Shown: positions 1-6,426 of the stretch, piece by piece
Position numbering within the stretch: the stretch's first letter is position 1
Layout: every line of letters begins with the position of its first letter
Assembly (NCBI GenBank): GCA_002315285.1
Contig: DCGR01000094.1
Span: 1-23,110, forward strand
Origin: Bacteroides sp. UBA1773
GTDB taxonomy: Bacteria; Bacteroidota; Bacteroidia; Bacteroidales; Bacteroidaceae
Length of the DNA stretch: 23,110 nucleotides
Direction: 5' to 3'
Notes under the pieces: generated by a model
What the model was told of the DNA's origin: nothing
The model's input: the letters and a program-made list of their open reading frames with translations, nothing else
The model's database searches: none
Program-made: the position numbers and the translations under genes

Positions 1-1126
1 CCTCAGGAGTCCAGCCTTGAAGGTCCACGTTGATGAAATCGGCTGTGACACGGTAAGGGGCAAGGAAACCGTCGTTGATGCCCTGCAAAAGGGAATATGT
101 ATAAACCGGCTCGCCGAAGTAATCCAGGTTGTTTGCACCCGCTTCTGCCTTTGGTGTGGCAGTCATGCCAATCTGGGTGGCACTGTCGAAGTATTCAAGC
201 ACCTTGCGCCAGGCCGAATCATCCTTCGCACTACCCCGATGGCACTCATCGACGACAATCAGGTCGAAGAAGTTCTTTTTCACCTCAAGGAATGGATTAG
301 GCTGGCCCTCTTTCCCAACCAACTGATGATAAAGAGCCATATAGACCTCATAAGCAGAGTCGATTTTGCTTTCACCCTCTCCAACCGAGGTTATCTTGGT
401 CATGTACTTCGTGAATGGCTTGAAGTCCTGAATCATCGTTTGGTCAATCAAATAATTCCGGTCGGCAAGATAAAGGATTTTCTTCTTTGCACCACTTTTG
501 CGCAGACGGTGAATGATCTGGAAAGCGGTGAAGGTCTTGCCTGCGCCAGTAGCCATGACAACCAACACGCGCTGCTGTCCCCGGGCAATGGCTTCCACAG
601 TCCTGTCAACGGCAATCCTTTGATAATAGCGTGGCTCATAGCTATAGGCATCATGGTAATATGGAGTCTCAACAATCTGGAGTTCTTTAGGAGTATAGGC
701 CTTGCTATCAAGATATCTCTGATAGAGGTCTCCTTCGGTTGGAAACCCGTCCAACTTCAGTTCCGTTTCCTTGCCTGTAATGAAGTCATGCTCCAAGAAG
801 GCATCACCATTGCTTGAGTAGGCAAATTTCAGATCAAGGATGAGAGCATATTCCATTGCCTGTTGCATGCCGCCTCCGACAGCATGTTTGTTGTCCTTGG
901 CTTCTACGACAGCAATTGGCTTCCCATTGTGATAGAGCAGGTAATCAGCCTTTTTGCCCTCGGCAACTGAATGTTGGCTGCCTGCGACAAGTACACGACC
1001 ATCCGTGAAATAGTGTTCCTCACGCATGTTCTTCGCGACTTCCCATCCTTTTCCTTTCAAGGCAGGAGTTGTGAACATGGTGCGTATTTCCTGCTCCTTC
1101 AGTTCCTTCTTGTTGACGTTCATCAT
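1..1126 (-). CDS. hsdR: Type I restriction endonuclease subunit R, N-terminal part (cut by window edge)
   Basis: This frame is open from the ATG at 1126 to the left edge (about 375 codons), so the C-terminal half lies outside. HsdR is the ATP-driven translocase and nuclease subunit of a type I restriction-modification complex. Visible in order: an HSDR_N nuclease domain with D61, E75 and K77 (the VVEAKD strand of a PD-(D/E)xK site); the Walker A motif ATGAGKT at 192-198; the motif II box DECH at 293-296; and motif III TATP at 322-325. Family members are usually 800-1000 residues. Two ATGs are in tandem (1126 and 1123); AAAGGA lies upstream. The xre-type regulator gene ends 31 bases upstream on the same strand, so the two are probably co-transcribed. 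hsdM and hsdS would be expected further left. The open frame on the opposite strand over the same DNA is a shadow. Confidence 0.95.
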   Translation of the reverse strand, partial: MMNVNKKELKEQEIRTMFTTPALKGKGWEVAKNMREEHYFTDGRVLVAGSQHSVAEGKKADYLLYHNGKPIAVVEAKDNKHAVGGGMQQAMEYALILDLKFAYSSNGDAFLEHDFITGKETELKLDGFPTEGDLYQRYLDSKAYTPKELQIVETPYYHDAYSYEPRYYQRIAVDRTVEAIARGQQRVLVVMATGAGKTFTAFQIIHRLRKSGAKKKILYLADRNYLIDQTMIQDFKPFTKYMTKITSVGEGESKIDSAYEVYMALYHQLVGKEGQPNPFLEVKKNFFDLIVVDECHRGSAKDDSAWRKVLEYFDSATQIGMTATPKAEAGANNLDYFGEPVYTYSLLQGINDGFLAPYRVTADFINVDLQGWTPE

Positions 1127-1157
1127 AGGAAATTCCTTTCTTTTGGTGGTTTTGAAG

Positions 1158-1364
1158 TTAGCCTTTCTCGGTGTCGTTAAGCAGACATTTCACATTGACA
1201 TCGAGAAGTTTCGCAATCTTGTCAAGCGTGTTCAAGTCGGGCTGAATGCTATTGCTACACCATTTGCTAACGGTACAATTTGACTTGCCAAGTTCTTCTG
1301 CAAGCCACTTGCCTGTTTTCCCTTTTTCAACAAGGACTACTTTTAAACGATTCAAATTTGCCAT
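1158..1364 (-). CDS. Small XRE-family helix-turn-helix regulator
   Basis: A 68-residue protein made almost entirely of one Cro/CI-type HTH domain. WLAEELGKS followed by TVSKW marks helices 2 and 3, and IAKLLDVNV is the usual last helix. No second domain is present, so it should act as a dimeric DNA-binding protein. It lies just upstream of hsdR on the same strand with a 31-base gap. Small XRE proteins commonly sit in front of type I restriction operons in Bacteroidota and resemble restriction controller proteins. A perfect inverted repeat overlaps its own predicted -7 box (1392-1409), which fits autoregulation. The role in controlling restriction is inferred from position. Confidence 0.9.
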   Translation of the reverse strand: MANLNRLKVVLVEKGKTGKWLAEELGKSNCTVSKWCSNSIQPDLNTLDKIAKLLDVNVKCLLNDTEKG

Positions 1365-1391
1365 GACAACTAAAATGTTTTAGATTTGTGG

Positions 1392-1423
1392 CGAATATAT
1401 AAATATTCGATGAGAAAAACAAA
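1392..1423 (-). promoter_or_regulatory. Promoter and candidate operator for the xre-hsdR operon
   Basis: On the minus strand a TTTG (-33, at 1423-1420) is followed after exactly 20 bases by TATATTCG (-7, at 1399-1392), close to the Bacteroidetes consensus TAnnTTTG. The -7 box is one arm of a perfect inverted repeat, CGAATAT - 4 bases - ATATTCG, at 1392-1409. A dimer bound there would block the promoter. The expected transcription start is near 1385, about 20 bases before the xre ATG. Binding by the XRE protein is inferred. Confidence 0.65.
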
Positions 1424-2342
1424 AGAAACAATCCAAAAGTCGCAATCCTTACTGTAATTTCCAGGAAATTATCATATTTGTTGCTCGTATCAGACAATTT
1501 GTGCATCCATACATGCAAATTGTTCCACACAGAATTCCTGACTTATTCATACTTTCATTTTCCCTCTTGTCATTCATGTTCGCAACACGACTTCCACATG
1601 GCTTTCACATGAGCACACATGGCTCAGAGTTCCTCCCCTTCATCGAATCCGTGGTTGGCATCGCCATCGGCAGGAGGCGAGGACGCTTGCGTATCGTCCA
1701 CACGCGGCAGGCTAACGATTCATCCCCCCCCTCCCATCGGGTTTTCGGCAGTGCGGCAGGTGTGTGTGGGTGGCATGATGTGTGAGTGTGTGTGAGTGGT
1801 CGATGTGAGTGCAAAGTTACGGAAATCCTTTCGGAATTGCAAGGCGACGGCGCGAAAAAGTTCCTCGGCTCTCAGGGTCCCGGGTTCATGGTTGTAGTCG
1901 GGTGGTCTGGGGGTAGCAAAGCCTTCGTTTGCGCCGATGGATGCCATTGGTGAACCACAAACACCGTTAAATGATGTTGAATCCACATGGCTGTCCTTGT
2001 TTGTGTATTTATGCGCAATAGTATATATTAATACAGATTTTGATGCAAGTGCACTTTTTTTTCAAAAAGTGCATCTCGATTATCAAAAAAAAGCCATGAA
2101 GGCTCCATTCGTCCCCATCAGTCGGTTTCATCATCGGCTTATTCATCACTGCATATTCATACGCTCGTGCGCTCCCGTCCGGCAGACGCTCCGAAAAACG
2201 TTTCCTTGCCCCTCGCGGAGGGCTTGCTGGTGTCTCACGAAAAATTCACTGGTTCCTCACGGAAAACCCAGCGGACACTCCCGACAGTCCGATGCAATTA
2301 ATTGCACGTGAAAAAGATAGGTGAAATTTTTTTCGATTTCGT
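1410..2342. other. About 0.9 kb without a convincing gene
   Basis: Short open frames occur on both strands (for example 1501-1785 and 1937-2311 plus, 1605-1814 minus), but none resembles a known family and they run through hairpins and low-complexity sequence. Contents seen: an inverted repeat at 1494-1523 (ACAATTT...AAATTGT arms with a 2-base bulge); a run of seven or more C near 1725; a GT-rich tract at about 1760-1806; a hairpin with 10-bp arms TGCACTTTTT/AAAAAGTGCA at 2050-2073; two imperfect copies of CTCACGRAAAA around 2236 and 2260; and a 14-bp palindrome TGCAATTAATTGCA at 2293-2306. An untranslated RNA or a degraded repeat is possible, but nothing specific can be named. Confidence 0.6.
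2050..2073. repeat. Hairpin, 10-bp perfect arms
   Basis: TGCACTTTTT at 2050-2059 pairs with AAAAAGTGCA at 2064-2073 across the 4-base loop TTTC. The AT-rich half of the stem gives U-rich ends in both directions, so it could weakly terminate transcription. No gene ends nearby. Confidence 0.5.
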
Positions 2343-2373
2343 TTTGTGGTTCCGGTCTTTTTCCGTAATTTCG
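2343..2373 (+). promoter_or_regulatory. Promoter of the HU-like gene
   Basis: TTTG at 2343-2346, a 19-base spacer, and TAATTTCG at 2366-2373 (7 of 8 bases fit with TAnnTTTG). The expected start of transcription is near 2380. This leaves about 50 bases of leader before the ATG at 2431, and supports 2431, not 2492, as the original start codon of the gene. Confidence 0.6.
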
Positions 2374-2430
2374 CATCGTGATTGCGAACCACTAAACTGA
2401 CTTCATTTACCAACCAGACTATTTCCGACT

Positions 2431-2491
2431 ATGGGACAAATCAATCATTCGTGCCCTGCCAGTATCGCTGGCGCGATTTCACCTTTTTTTG
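2431..2491 (+). other. Out-of-frame N-terminal segment of the HU-like gene
   Basis: ATG at 2431 opens a frame coding MGQINHSCPASIAGAISPFF. It runs into the run of seven T at 2484-2490 and then, in its own frame, reaches a stop about 60 bases later (near 2548-2550). Removing one T joins it directly to the HU-like frame at 2492. Its position right after the promoter and before the recognisable domain suggests it is the true N-terminus, separated by a one-base frame change. Confidence 0.45.
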
Positions 2492-2806
2492 ATGGCGCTT
2501 CGCGCTGCCGCAGGCGCTCTGAAGCAATCCGTGGGCAAGGTGGCGGGTGAGCAGCGGCTGGTGACCTCGGCCGAACGCTACTCCACCATCGGCACCGACC
2601 TGATCGTGGCGCGTGTGGCGCAGACGGCGGGCATCAAGGAGGCCACCGTGCGCAGCGCCATCCTCGGTGCAAAGGAGGCTGTCCGCTACTTCGTGATGAA
2701 CGGCCACAGTGTGAATCTCGGCCACTTCGGCAACATCCGACTCTCCGCCCGCCTGCCTGCCGGCAGGCAGGCGGCAAGGCAGTGGCAAAGGGGTGATGCC
2801 TCGTAG
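2492..2806 (+). CDS. HU-like DNA-binding protein, probably altered at both ends
   Basis: A 104-residue protein (103 if the second codon is used) related to the HU-like DNA-binding proteins abundant in Bacteroidota. Residues 33-86 carry the recognisable part: a helical segment TDLIVARVAQTAG, the AGIKEATVRSAI helix, then the GHSVNLGHFGNIRLS turn and strand that resembles the V-x-L-G-x-F-G-x-F motif of HU. From residue 87 the sequence becomes ARLPAGRQAARQWQRG, encoded by a 26-bp perfect palindrome and its flank, and the usual family C-terminus is missing. TTG at 2489 is another possible start. The promoter position and the upstream frame (2431-2490) suggest that the real N-terminus is in another frame, joined at a T7 run. 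It could be a functional short form, a pseudogene, or a slippage-controlled gene. The family call is firmer than the gene limits. Confidence 0.7.
   Translation: MALRAAAGALKQSVGKVAGEQRLVTSAERYSTIGTDLIVARVAQTAGIKEATVRSAILGAKEAVRYFVMNGHSVNLGHFGNIRLSARLPAGRQAARQWQRGDAS
2749..2774. repeat. 26-bp perfect GC-rich palindrome (REP-like)
   Basis: Two 13-base arms meet without spacer: the left arm is CCGCCTGCCTGCC (2749-2761), and the right arm is its exact complement (2762-2774). Read on either strand in one frame it encodes LPAGRQAG. It sits inside the 3' part of the HU-like gene where that gene stops resembling its family. The peptide LPAGRQ recurs as an artefact of such palindromes in translated Bacteroidota and candidate-phylum sequences, from memory. 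A dispersed palindromic element is therefore likely. Confidence 0.7.
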
Positions 2807-2846
2807 CTATCGTTAAAACATGTTAAACAATTCATTGCATTTAAGG

Positions 2847-2898
2847 TTGGTAAGCAAAAACAGGTTATGTTTGCAGTGATATCACAATGATATCATAA
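2847..2898 (+). promoter_or_regulatory. Promoter and tandem operator-like repeats before the SPFH-Arc operon
   Basis: TATGTTTG at 2866-2873 is an exact match to the -7 consensus TAnnTTTG. TTGG at 2847-2850 is a possible but short-spaced -33 box. Directly downstream are two 11-base tandem copies of TGATATCAYAA (2877-2887 and 2888-2898), each starting with the palindrome TGATATCA. The one-helical-turn spacing, near the expected transcription start, is typical for binding of two dimers on one face. The Arc-type protein encoded at the end of the operon is the natural candidate binder (inference). Confidence 0.6.
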
Positions 2899-2931
2899 TG
2901 AAAACCGTAAACCCCCAAAAAGAAAAAGACA

Positions 2932-3897
2932 ATGGAAAAGACGAAGGAAACAAAGGAAATTGAATTCAGAGGTGGTTATCTCAATGGATTCCTCATGTGC
3001 TTGATCGACATCGCGCTATGGGCATCGACCATCCATTCGTTTGTGCAGGGTGTTGTGGCTGCCGACTCAGACCAGCCTTGTGCAATGTGGTTCGTGATGT
3101 TTGCGTTATTGCTCATAGGCGCTATCATCTGCTGTTGCGGATTCTCGTTGTTGGAGCCAAACGAGGCGAAGGTGATGACCTTCTTCGGCAAATATGTGGG
3201 TACGTTCCGTAAGAACGGCTTCTATTGGCTGAATCCCTTTATGAGTGTGAAAAACGTGAGTTTGCGCGCGCGTAACCTTAATGCGGAACCTATCAAGGTG
3301 AACGACAAGGTGGGCAATCCCATCCTGATAGGACTGGTGGTGGTGTGGCGGCTGAAAGACACCTACAAGGCCATCTTCGACATTGACACCGATGTGACGG
3401 CTGCTAACACTGTGGGAGGCTCGGCTACAGCCCGGATGAACAAGTTCGAGAAGTTCGTAGCCATACAAAGCGACTCGGCTCTGCGCGAGGTGGCCGGAAT
3501 GTATGCTTACGACAACGAGGATACGAATCGCGACGAACTGACCTTGCGTGGTGGAAGCGCGGAAATCAATGAAGTGCTCAAAACCAAGCTCAACGAACGT
3601 CTTGAAATGGCGGGACTTGAAATCATGGAAGCACGCATAAACTATTTGGCATACGCTCCTGAAATTGCAGCCGTAATGCTTCGACGCCAGCAGGCGGCAG
3701 CTATCATCACTGCGCGTGAAAAGATAGTGGAGGGCGCTGTGTCGATGGTGAAAATGGCTCTCGACAAGCTTTCGGCCGAAGGCGTTGTTGAGCTCGATGA
3801 GGAAAAGAAGGCTGCCATGGTAAGCAATCTGCTTGTGGTGTTGTGTGCTGATGAACCTGCGCAACCGGTCATCAACTCAGGCACGCTCAACCACTAA
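2932..3897 (+). CDS. SPFH/Band 7 domain membrane protein
   Basis: A 321-residue protein of the stomatin/prohibitin/flotillin (SPFH) superfamily, in the Bacteroidota form with two N-terminal membrane segments (about 18-40 and 52-72). The SPFH domain then starts at LLEPNEAKVMTFFGKYVGT and runs to about residue 260. The helical part LRRQQAAAIITAREKIVEGA and the conserved tail LDEEKKAAMVSNLLVVLC are present. SPFH proteins form large oligomers on membranes and organise proteases or lipid domains; no catalytic residues are expected. The gene is 15 bases upstream of an Arc-type repressor gene in the same frame, a common pairing in this phylum. Its cellular role here is unknown. A strong -7 box and tandem repeats precede it. 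Confidence 0.93.
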   Translation: MEKTKETKEIEFRGGYLNGFLMCLIDIALWASTIHSFVQGVVAADSDQPCAMWFVMFALLLIGAIICCCGFSLLEPNEAKVMTFFGKYVGTFRKNGFYWLNPFMSVKNVSLRARNLNAEPIKVNDKVGNPILIGLVVVWRLKDTYKAIFDIDTDVTAANTVGGSATARMNKFEKFVAIQSDSALREVAGMYAYDNEDTNRDELTLRGGSAEINEVLKTKLNERLEMAGLEIMEARINYLAYAPEIAAVMLRRQQAAAIITAREKIVEGAVSMVKMALDKLSAEGVVELDEEKKAAMVSNLLVVLCADEPAQPVINSGTLNH

Positions 3898-3912
3898 TCG
3901 GCATGGATTGCA

Positions 3913-4086
3913 ATGCAAGAGAAAGAACCGAAAAACAAGAGTTTCGTCCTGCGCCTTGATGCCGACATGATGAATGCCATCGAAGCATGGGCAGCCGATG
4001 AGTTTCGCTCCACCAATGGGCAGATTCAGTGGATCCTTGCTGAGGCCCTGAGAAAAAGCGGTAGGATGGGTAAACGGAAATCATGA
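3913..4086 (+). CDS. Arc-family ribbon-helix-helix DNA-binding protein
   Basis: A 57-residue protein starting at ATG 3913 and ending at TGA 4084-4086. KSFVLRLDADMMNAIEAWA gives the beta strand plus first helix of a ribbon-helix-helix fold, and FRSTNGQIQWILAEALRKSGR is the conserved second helix of Arc/MetJ-like repressors. The S-x-N-G-Q-I-x-W core is typical of the partner of SPFH genes in Bacteroidota. The gene follows the SPFH stop codon by 15 bases and is in the same reading frame, so the two are certainly co-transcribed. Likely a dimeric repressor of its own operon; the tandem TGATATCA repeats at 2877-2898 are the suggested target. The C-terminus is very basic (RMGKRKS). Confidence 0.88.
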   Translation: MQEKEPKNKSFVLRLDADMMNAIEAWAADEFRSTNGQIQWILAEALRKSGRMGKRKS

Positions 4087-4141
4087 TTTTTTTTTTTGAA
4101 ACAAATCACACTATTTCGATGCAACGCACGGAAAAACATCC

Positions 4142-4149
4142 TAAATTTG
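4142..4149 (+). promoter_or_regulatory. -7 box upstream of the DUF1080 gene
   Basis: TAAATTTG is an exact match to TAnnTTTG, 50 bases before the ATG at 4200. No convincing -33 TTTG is found at 19-20 bases upstream. An 11-base T run (4087-4097) just after the Arc gene may end the preceding transcript. Confidence 0.5.
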
Positions 4150-4199
4150 CGGCATTATTCAATGCACGAGACAAAATCTGTTTTTAAATATTTTACACA

Positions 4200-5489
4200 A
4201 TGAAAAAATCTACTTTTATTTTGCTGACAGCCTCAATGTTGTGTGGCGCTATCAGCTCATGCCAACCTAAGCCGAACACGCTCACTGAGCAGGAAAAGAC
4301 GGAAGGGTGGGAACTGTTGTTCAACGGACAGGACCTGACAGGATGGAGGGATTTCAACGGCACCGAACTCACCAATGGATGGAAGGTTGTGGATGGTTGT
4401 ATCCAGGCTCCTGGCGATGGCAGCGACGGCTCCGGCTACATCGTAACCGACAAGAAATATGCCGATTTCGAACTCTCATGGGATTGGAAACTCACTCACG
4501 GAGGAAACAGCGGCATGATTTACCATGTGGTGGAAAGTCCTGTCTATCAGGTGCCATACGTAACCGGCCCCGAGTATCAGCTCATCGACAATGAGGGTTG
4601 GGAAGAAGTGAATGCCCCTTCAAAGCTCGAGGAGTGGCAGAAACTGGGTGTTGACTATGCCATGCACCTGCCCGACTATTCGAAAATGCAGGTCAACCCA
4701 CAGGGAGAATGGAACAATTCGAAAATCGTGTTCGACAATGGTCATGTGGAGCACTGGCTCAACGGACAGAAAATCCTTGAGTTCGAATGCTGGACTCCCG
4801 AATGGTTCGAACTGAAGAACAGTGGCAAATGGGCCAAAGCACCGGAATACGGATTGGCTCGCGAGGGAGTGGTCTGCCTGCAAGACCATGGCGATCCTGC
4901 CTCATTCCGTAACATCAAAATCAAGGTGTTGCCTCACAAGGGTGGTGGCAAGGAGAGTCTGTTCAACGGCAAGGACCTTACTGGTTGGGAACCCTTCGGC
5001 GATGGGAAATGGTCGGTTGACGAAGAAGGCAATCTTGTCACAGAAAATGGCGACAACAAACAGTATGGCTATCTCTGTACCCGCAAGTACTATAAGGATT
5101 TCGACCTTACGCTGGAGTTCAAACAAGTCACCAACGGCAACTCGGGCCTTTTCTTCCATTCCTTCATCGAAGGCTTCAACCGTGTGCATGGCTGGCAGTG
5201 CGAAGTGGCACCCAAGAACAACGACACGGCTGGTATCTATGAGTCGTACGGACGTGGCTGGCTGCAGCAGATACCTGATGAGAAGGAAAATATCCTGAAG
5301 GAAGGCGACTGGAACACGCTCCGTCTCCGTGTGGAGGGTGGCCATGTGCAGACGTGGCTGAATGGTGAGCCCATGTCGGAAATCAACGATGAGCTCATTG
5401 CTGCCACTCCAGGACGCCTGATGCTGCAGATCCACGATGGCAACAACATCAAGGTGCTTTGGCGCAACTTCCAGCTCACGGAGCTTTAA
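4200..5489 (+). CDS. Lipoprotein with two DUF1080 (3-keto-disaccharide hydrolase-type) domains
   Basis: A 429-residue protein with a type II signal peptide ending at Cys21 (AISSC), so it is a lipoprotein exported to the periplasm or cell surface. Two concanavalin-like DUF1080 domains follow in tandem. The first starts at about 37 (ELLFNGQDLTGW) and ends near 245. The second starts at about 252 (ESLFNGKDLTGWEP) and ends at the C-terminus. Both share the G-NSG-(M/L)-x-(Y/F)-H core and the W-N-x-L/VxxxNGHVxxWLNG strand region. Some DUF1080 proteins hydrolyse 3-keto-glycosides made by oxidoreductive disaccharide breakdown; whether this one does is not shown. No GFO/IDH oxidoreductase lies nearby, which would be the usual partner. 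A strong hairpin follows the stop codon. Confidence 0.9.
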   Translation: MKKSTFILLTASMLCGAISSCQPKPNTLTEQEKTEGWELLFNGQDLTGWRDFNGTELTNGWKVVDGCIQAPGDGSDGSGYIVTDKKYADFELSWDWKLTHGGNSGMIYHVVESPVYQVPYVTGPEYQLIDNEGWEEVNAPSKLEEWQKLGVDYAMHLPDYSKMQVNPQGEWNNSKIVFDNGHVEHWLNGQKILEFECWTPEWFELKNSGKWAKAPEYGLAREGVVCLQDHGDPASFRNIKIKVLPHKGGGKESLFNGKDLTGWEPFGDGKWSVDEEGNLVTENGDNKQYGYLCTRKYYKDFDLTLEFKQVTNGNSGLFFHSFIEGFNRVHGWQCEVAPKNNDTAGIYESYGRGWLQQIPDEKENILKEGDWNTLRLRVEGGHVQTWLNGEPMSEINDELIAATPGRLMLQIHDGNNIKVLWRNFQLTEL

Positions 5490-5513
5490 TGTGCCCCATA
5501 CCTGTCGAATCGA

Positions 5514-5556
5514 CAATGCCCTGCCTGCTCCACGTTTCCTGAGCGGCAGGGCATTG
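5514..5556. terminator. Bidirectional hairpin between convergent genes
   Basis: CAATGCCCTGCC (5514-5525) pairs perfectly with GGCAGGGCATTG (5545-5556). After a one-base bulge the stem continues with GCTC/GAGC, leaving a 10-base loop. It lies between the ends of the DUF1080 gene (5489, plus) and the DUF975 gene (5605, minus), so it can serve both. A long U tract is missing. Confidence 0.75.
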
Positions 5557-5604
5557 CCATTATCCCTTATCCTGTCCACACCATTGGTGTGCCATCGAGA
5601 CGGC

Positions 5605-6207
5605 TTAGCGTGCTTCGTATTCAGCCTTCACATCCTCGTAGAAATTGGCGACAGTCGAATGAAAGTATGGAACCAGCCAAAGAAAACCTATGCCGAAAGT
5701 GAGCAAACAGAGTAGAAACCACCCGATGAATGATAGGTACAAGCATAACAGGTCGCCCTTGTGTCCGCGCATCATACATTCGCTCAGGGTGATGGCGTCG
5801 TTGTAGCGCAAGTCGTTGTAGTCGTACAAAATGTAAGGGGTCATCGCATACGCCAGTCCTTTGATGATGCCTGGCACAAACAAAAGCAATGACCAAAGGT
5901 ATGTGTAAATCCTCATCAGCAACAAAGTGAGGAATACACGACTGAACTGTCCGTCGCGATAGCCGTCAAGCAGATGGGTGATGTCGAACGGATAAGCGTC
6001 TTCATCGCGATGGTTACGCAGAAAGGCTATCAGTAAGGCCCATTGGGCTGGCAAGAGCAGCAGTGTGGCTGCACCAGGCAATGTGACTACAAGGAGGAAG
6101 GAAGAGCCTCCTACTACAAAAAACAGGAAATACATCAGCACGGCATCAATCCATTGCCCTGAGAGGGCGCTCGATCCGGCTTCGCGATACATCTTAAAGG
6201 TTTTCAT
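5605..6207 (-). CDS. DUF975 family integral membrane protein
   Basis: A 200-residue hydrophobic protein with about five or six membrane segments (roughly 21-42, 44-65, 95-120 and 153-182). The family signature is clear in the second half: a SKxMM-like stretch SECMMRGHKGDLLCLYLSFIG, then GWFLLCLLTFGIGFLWLVPY and a final FYEDVKAEYEAR. DUF975 proteins are widespread in Firmicutes and Bacteroidota, and their biochemical function is unknown. The ATG at 6207 is preceded on the minus strand by TACTTTTG (6243-6236), an exact -7 box, so this start is well supported. It is transcribed divergently from the LytTR gene. Confidence 0.88.
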   Translation of the reverse strand: MKTFKMYREAGSSALSGQWIDAVLMYFLFFVVGGSSFLLVVTLPGAATLLLLPAQWALLIAFLRNHRDEDAYPFDITHLLDGYRDGQFSRVFLTLLLMRIYTYLWSLLLFVPGIIKGLAYAMTPYILYDYNDLRYNDAITLSECMMRGHKGDLLCLYLSFIGWFLLCLLTFGIGFLWLVPYFHSTVANFYEDVKAEYEAR

Positions 6208-6235
6208 AATGGTTTGTGTTAGAAATTCGACTTCG

Positions 6236-6243
6236 CAAAAGTA
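6236..6243 (-). promoter_or_regulatory. -7 box of the DUF975 gene
   Basis: TACTTTTG on the minus strand, an exact match to TAnnTTTG, 29 bases before the ATG at 6207. No clear -33 TTTG at the optimal distance. Confidence 0.5.
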
Positions 6244-6351
6244 ACGCTAAGTGGGCAGCCGTAAAACGAAACATGAACAATAGTGACGGACAGCGACAGA
6301 AATGGGACATTCTGCTGCCTTTTTGTGATAGACGGGACGGATAATCTGCTG

Positions 6352-6379
6352 TTTGTTTCTGCAATTCTTCGTAATTTTG
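6352..6379 (+). promoter_or_regulatory. Promoter of the LytTR gene
   Basis: TAATTTTG at 6372-6379 matches the -7 consensus exactly; TTTG at 6352-6355 is a possible -33 box with a short 16-base spacer. The box lies inside the upstream extension of the LytTR reading frame, which rules out the earliest ATG (6283) as a start used from this promoter. Confidence 0.5.
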
Positions 6380-6426
6380 CATCGATAACCAACAACCCGG
6401 GCCTGATCAAATCCGTATTCCATCCA

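Noticed and set aside
17..817. 266-codon plus-strand open frame
   Set aside because: It is the antisense of hsdR, whose minus-strand frame shows Walker A, DECH and nuclease motifs.
1501..1785. 94-codon plus-strand open frame near the xre gene
   Set aside because: No known domain; covers a C run and GT-rich sequence. Could be part of a dispersed repeat, but coding is not supported.
1760..1806. GT-rich tract considered as a CRISPR-like or tandem repeat
   Set aside because: No regular repeat unit or spacer; only low-complexity sequence.
1937..2311. 124-codon plus-strand open frame in the gene-free region
   Set aside because: It runs through the 2050-2073 hairpin and several palindromes, resembles no family, and has no promoter before it.
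3106..3864. 252-codon minus-strand open frame
   Set aside because: Antisense shadow of the SPFH gene; no family resemblance.
4078..4089. Palindrome AAATCATGATTT at the end of the Arc gene considered as a terminator
   Set aside because: No loop and a weak AT stem; only the following T run could contribute.
6283..6426. 48-codon N-terminal extension of the LytTR protein
   Set aside because: It contains the exact -7 box at 6372-6379 and would not be transcribed from that promoter.
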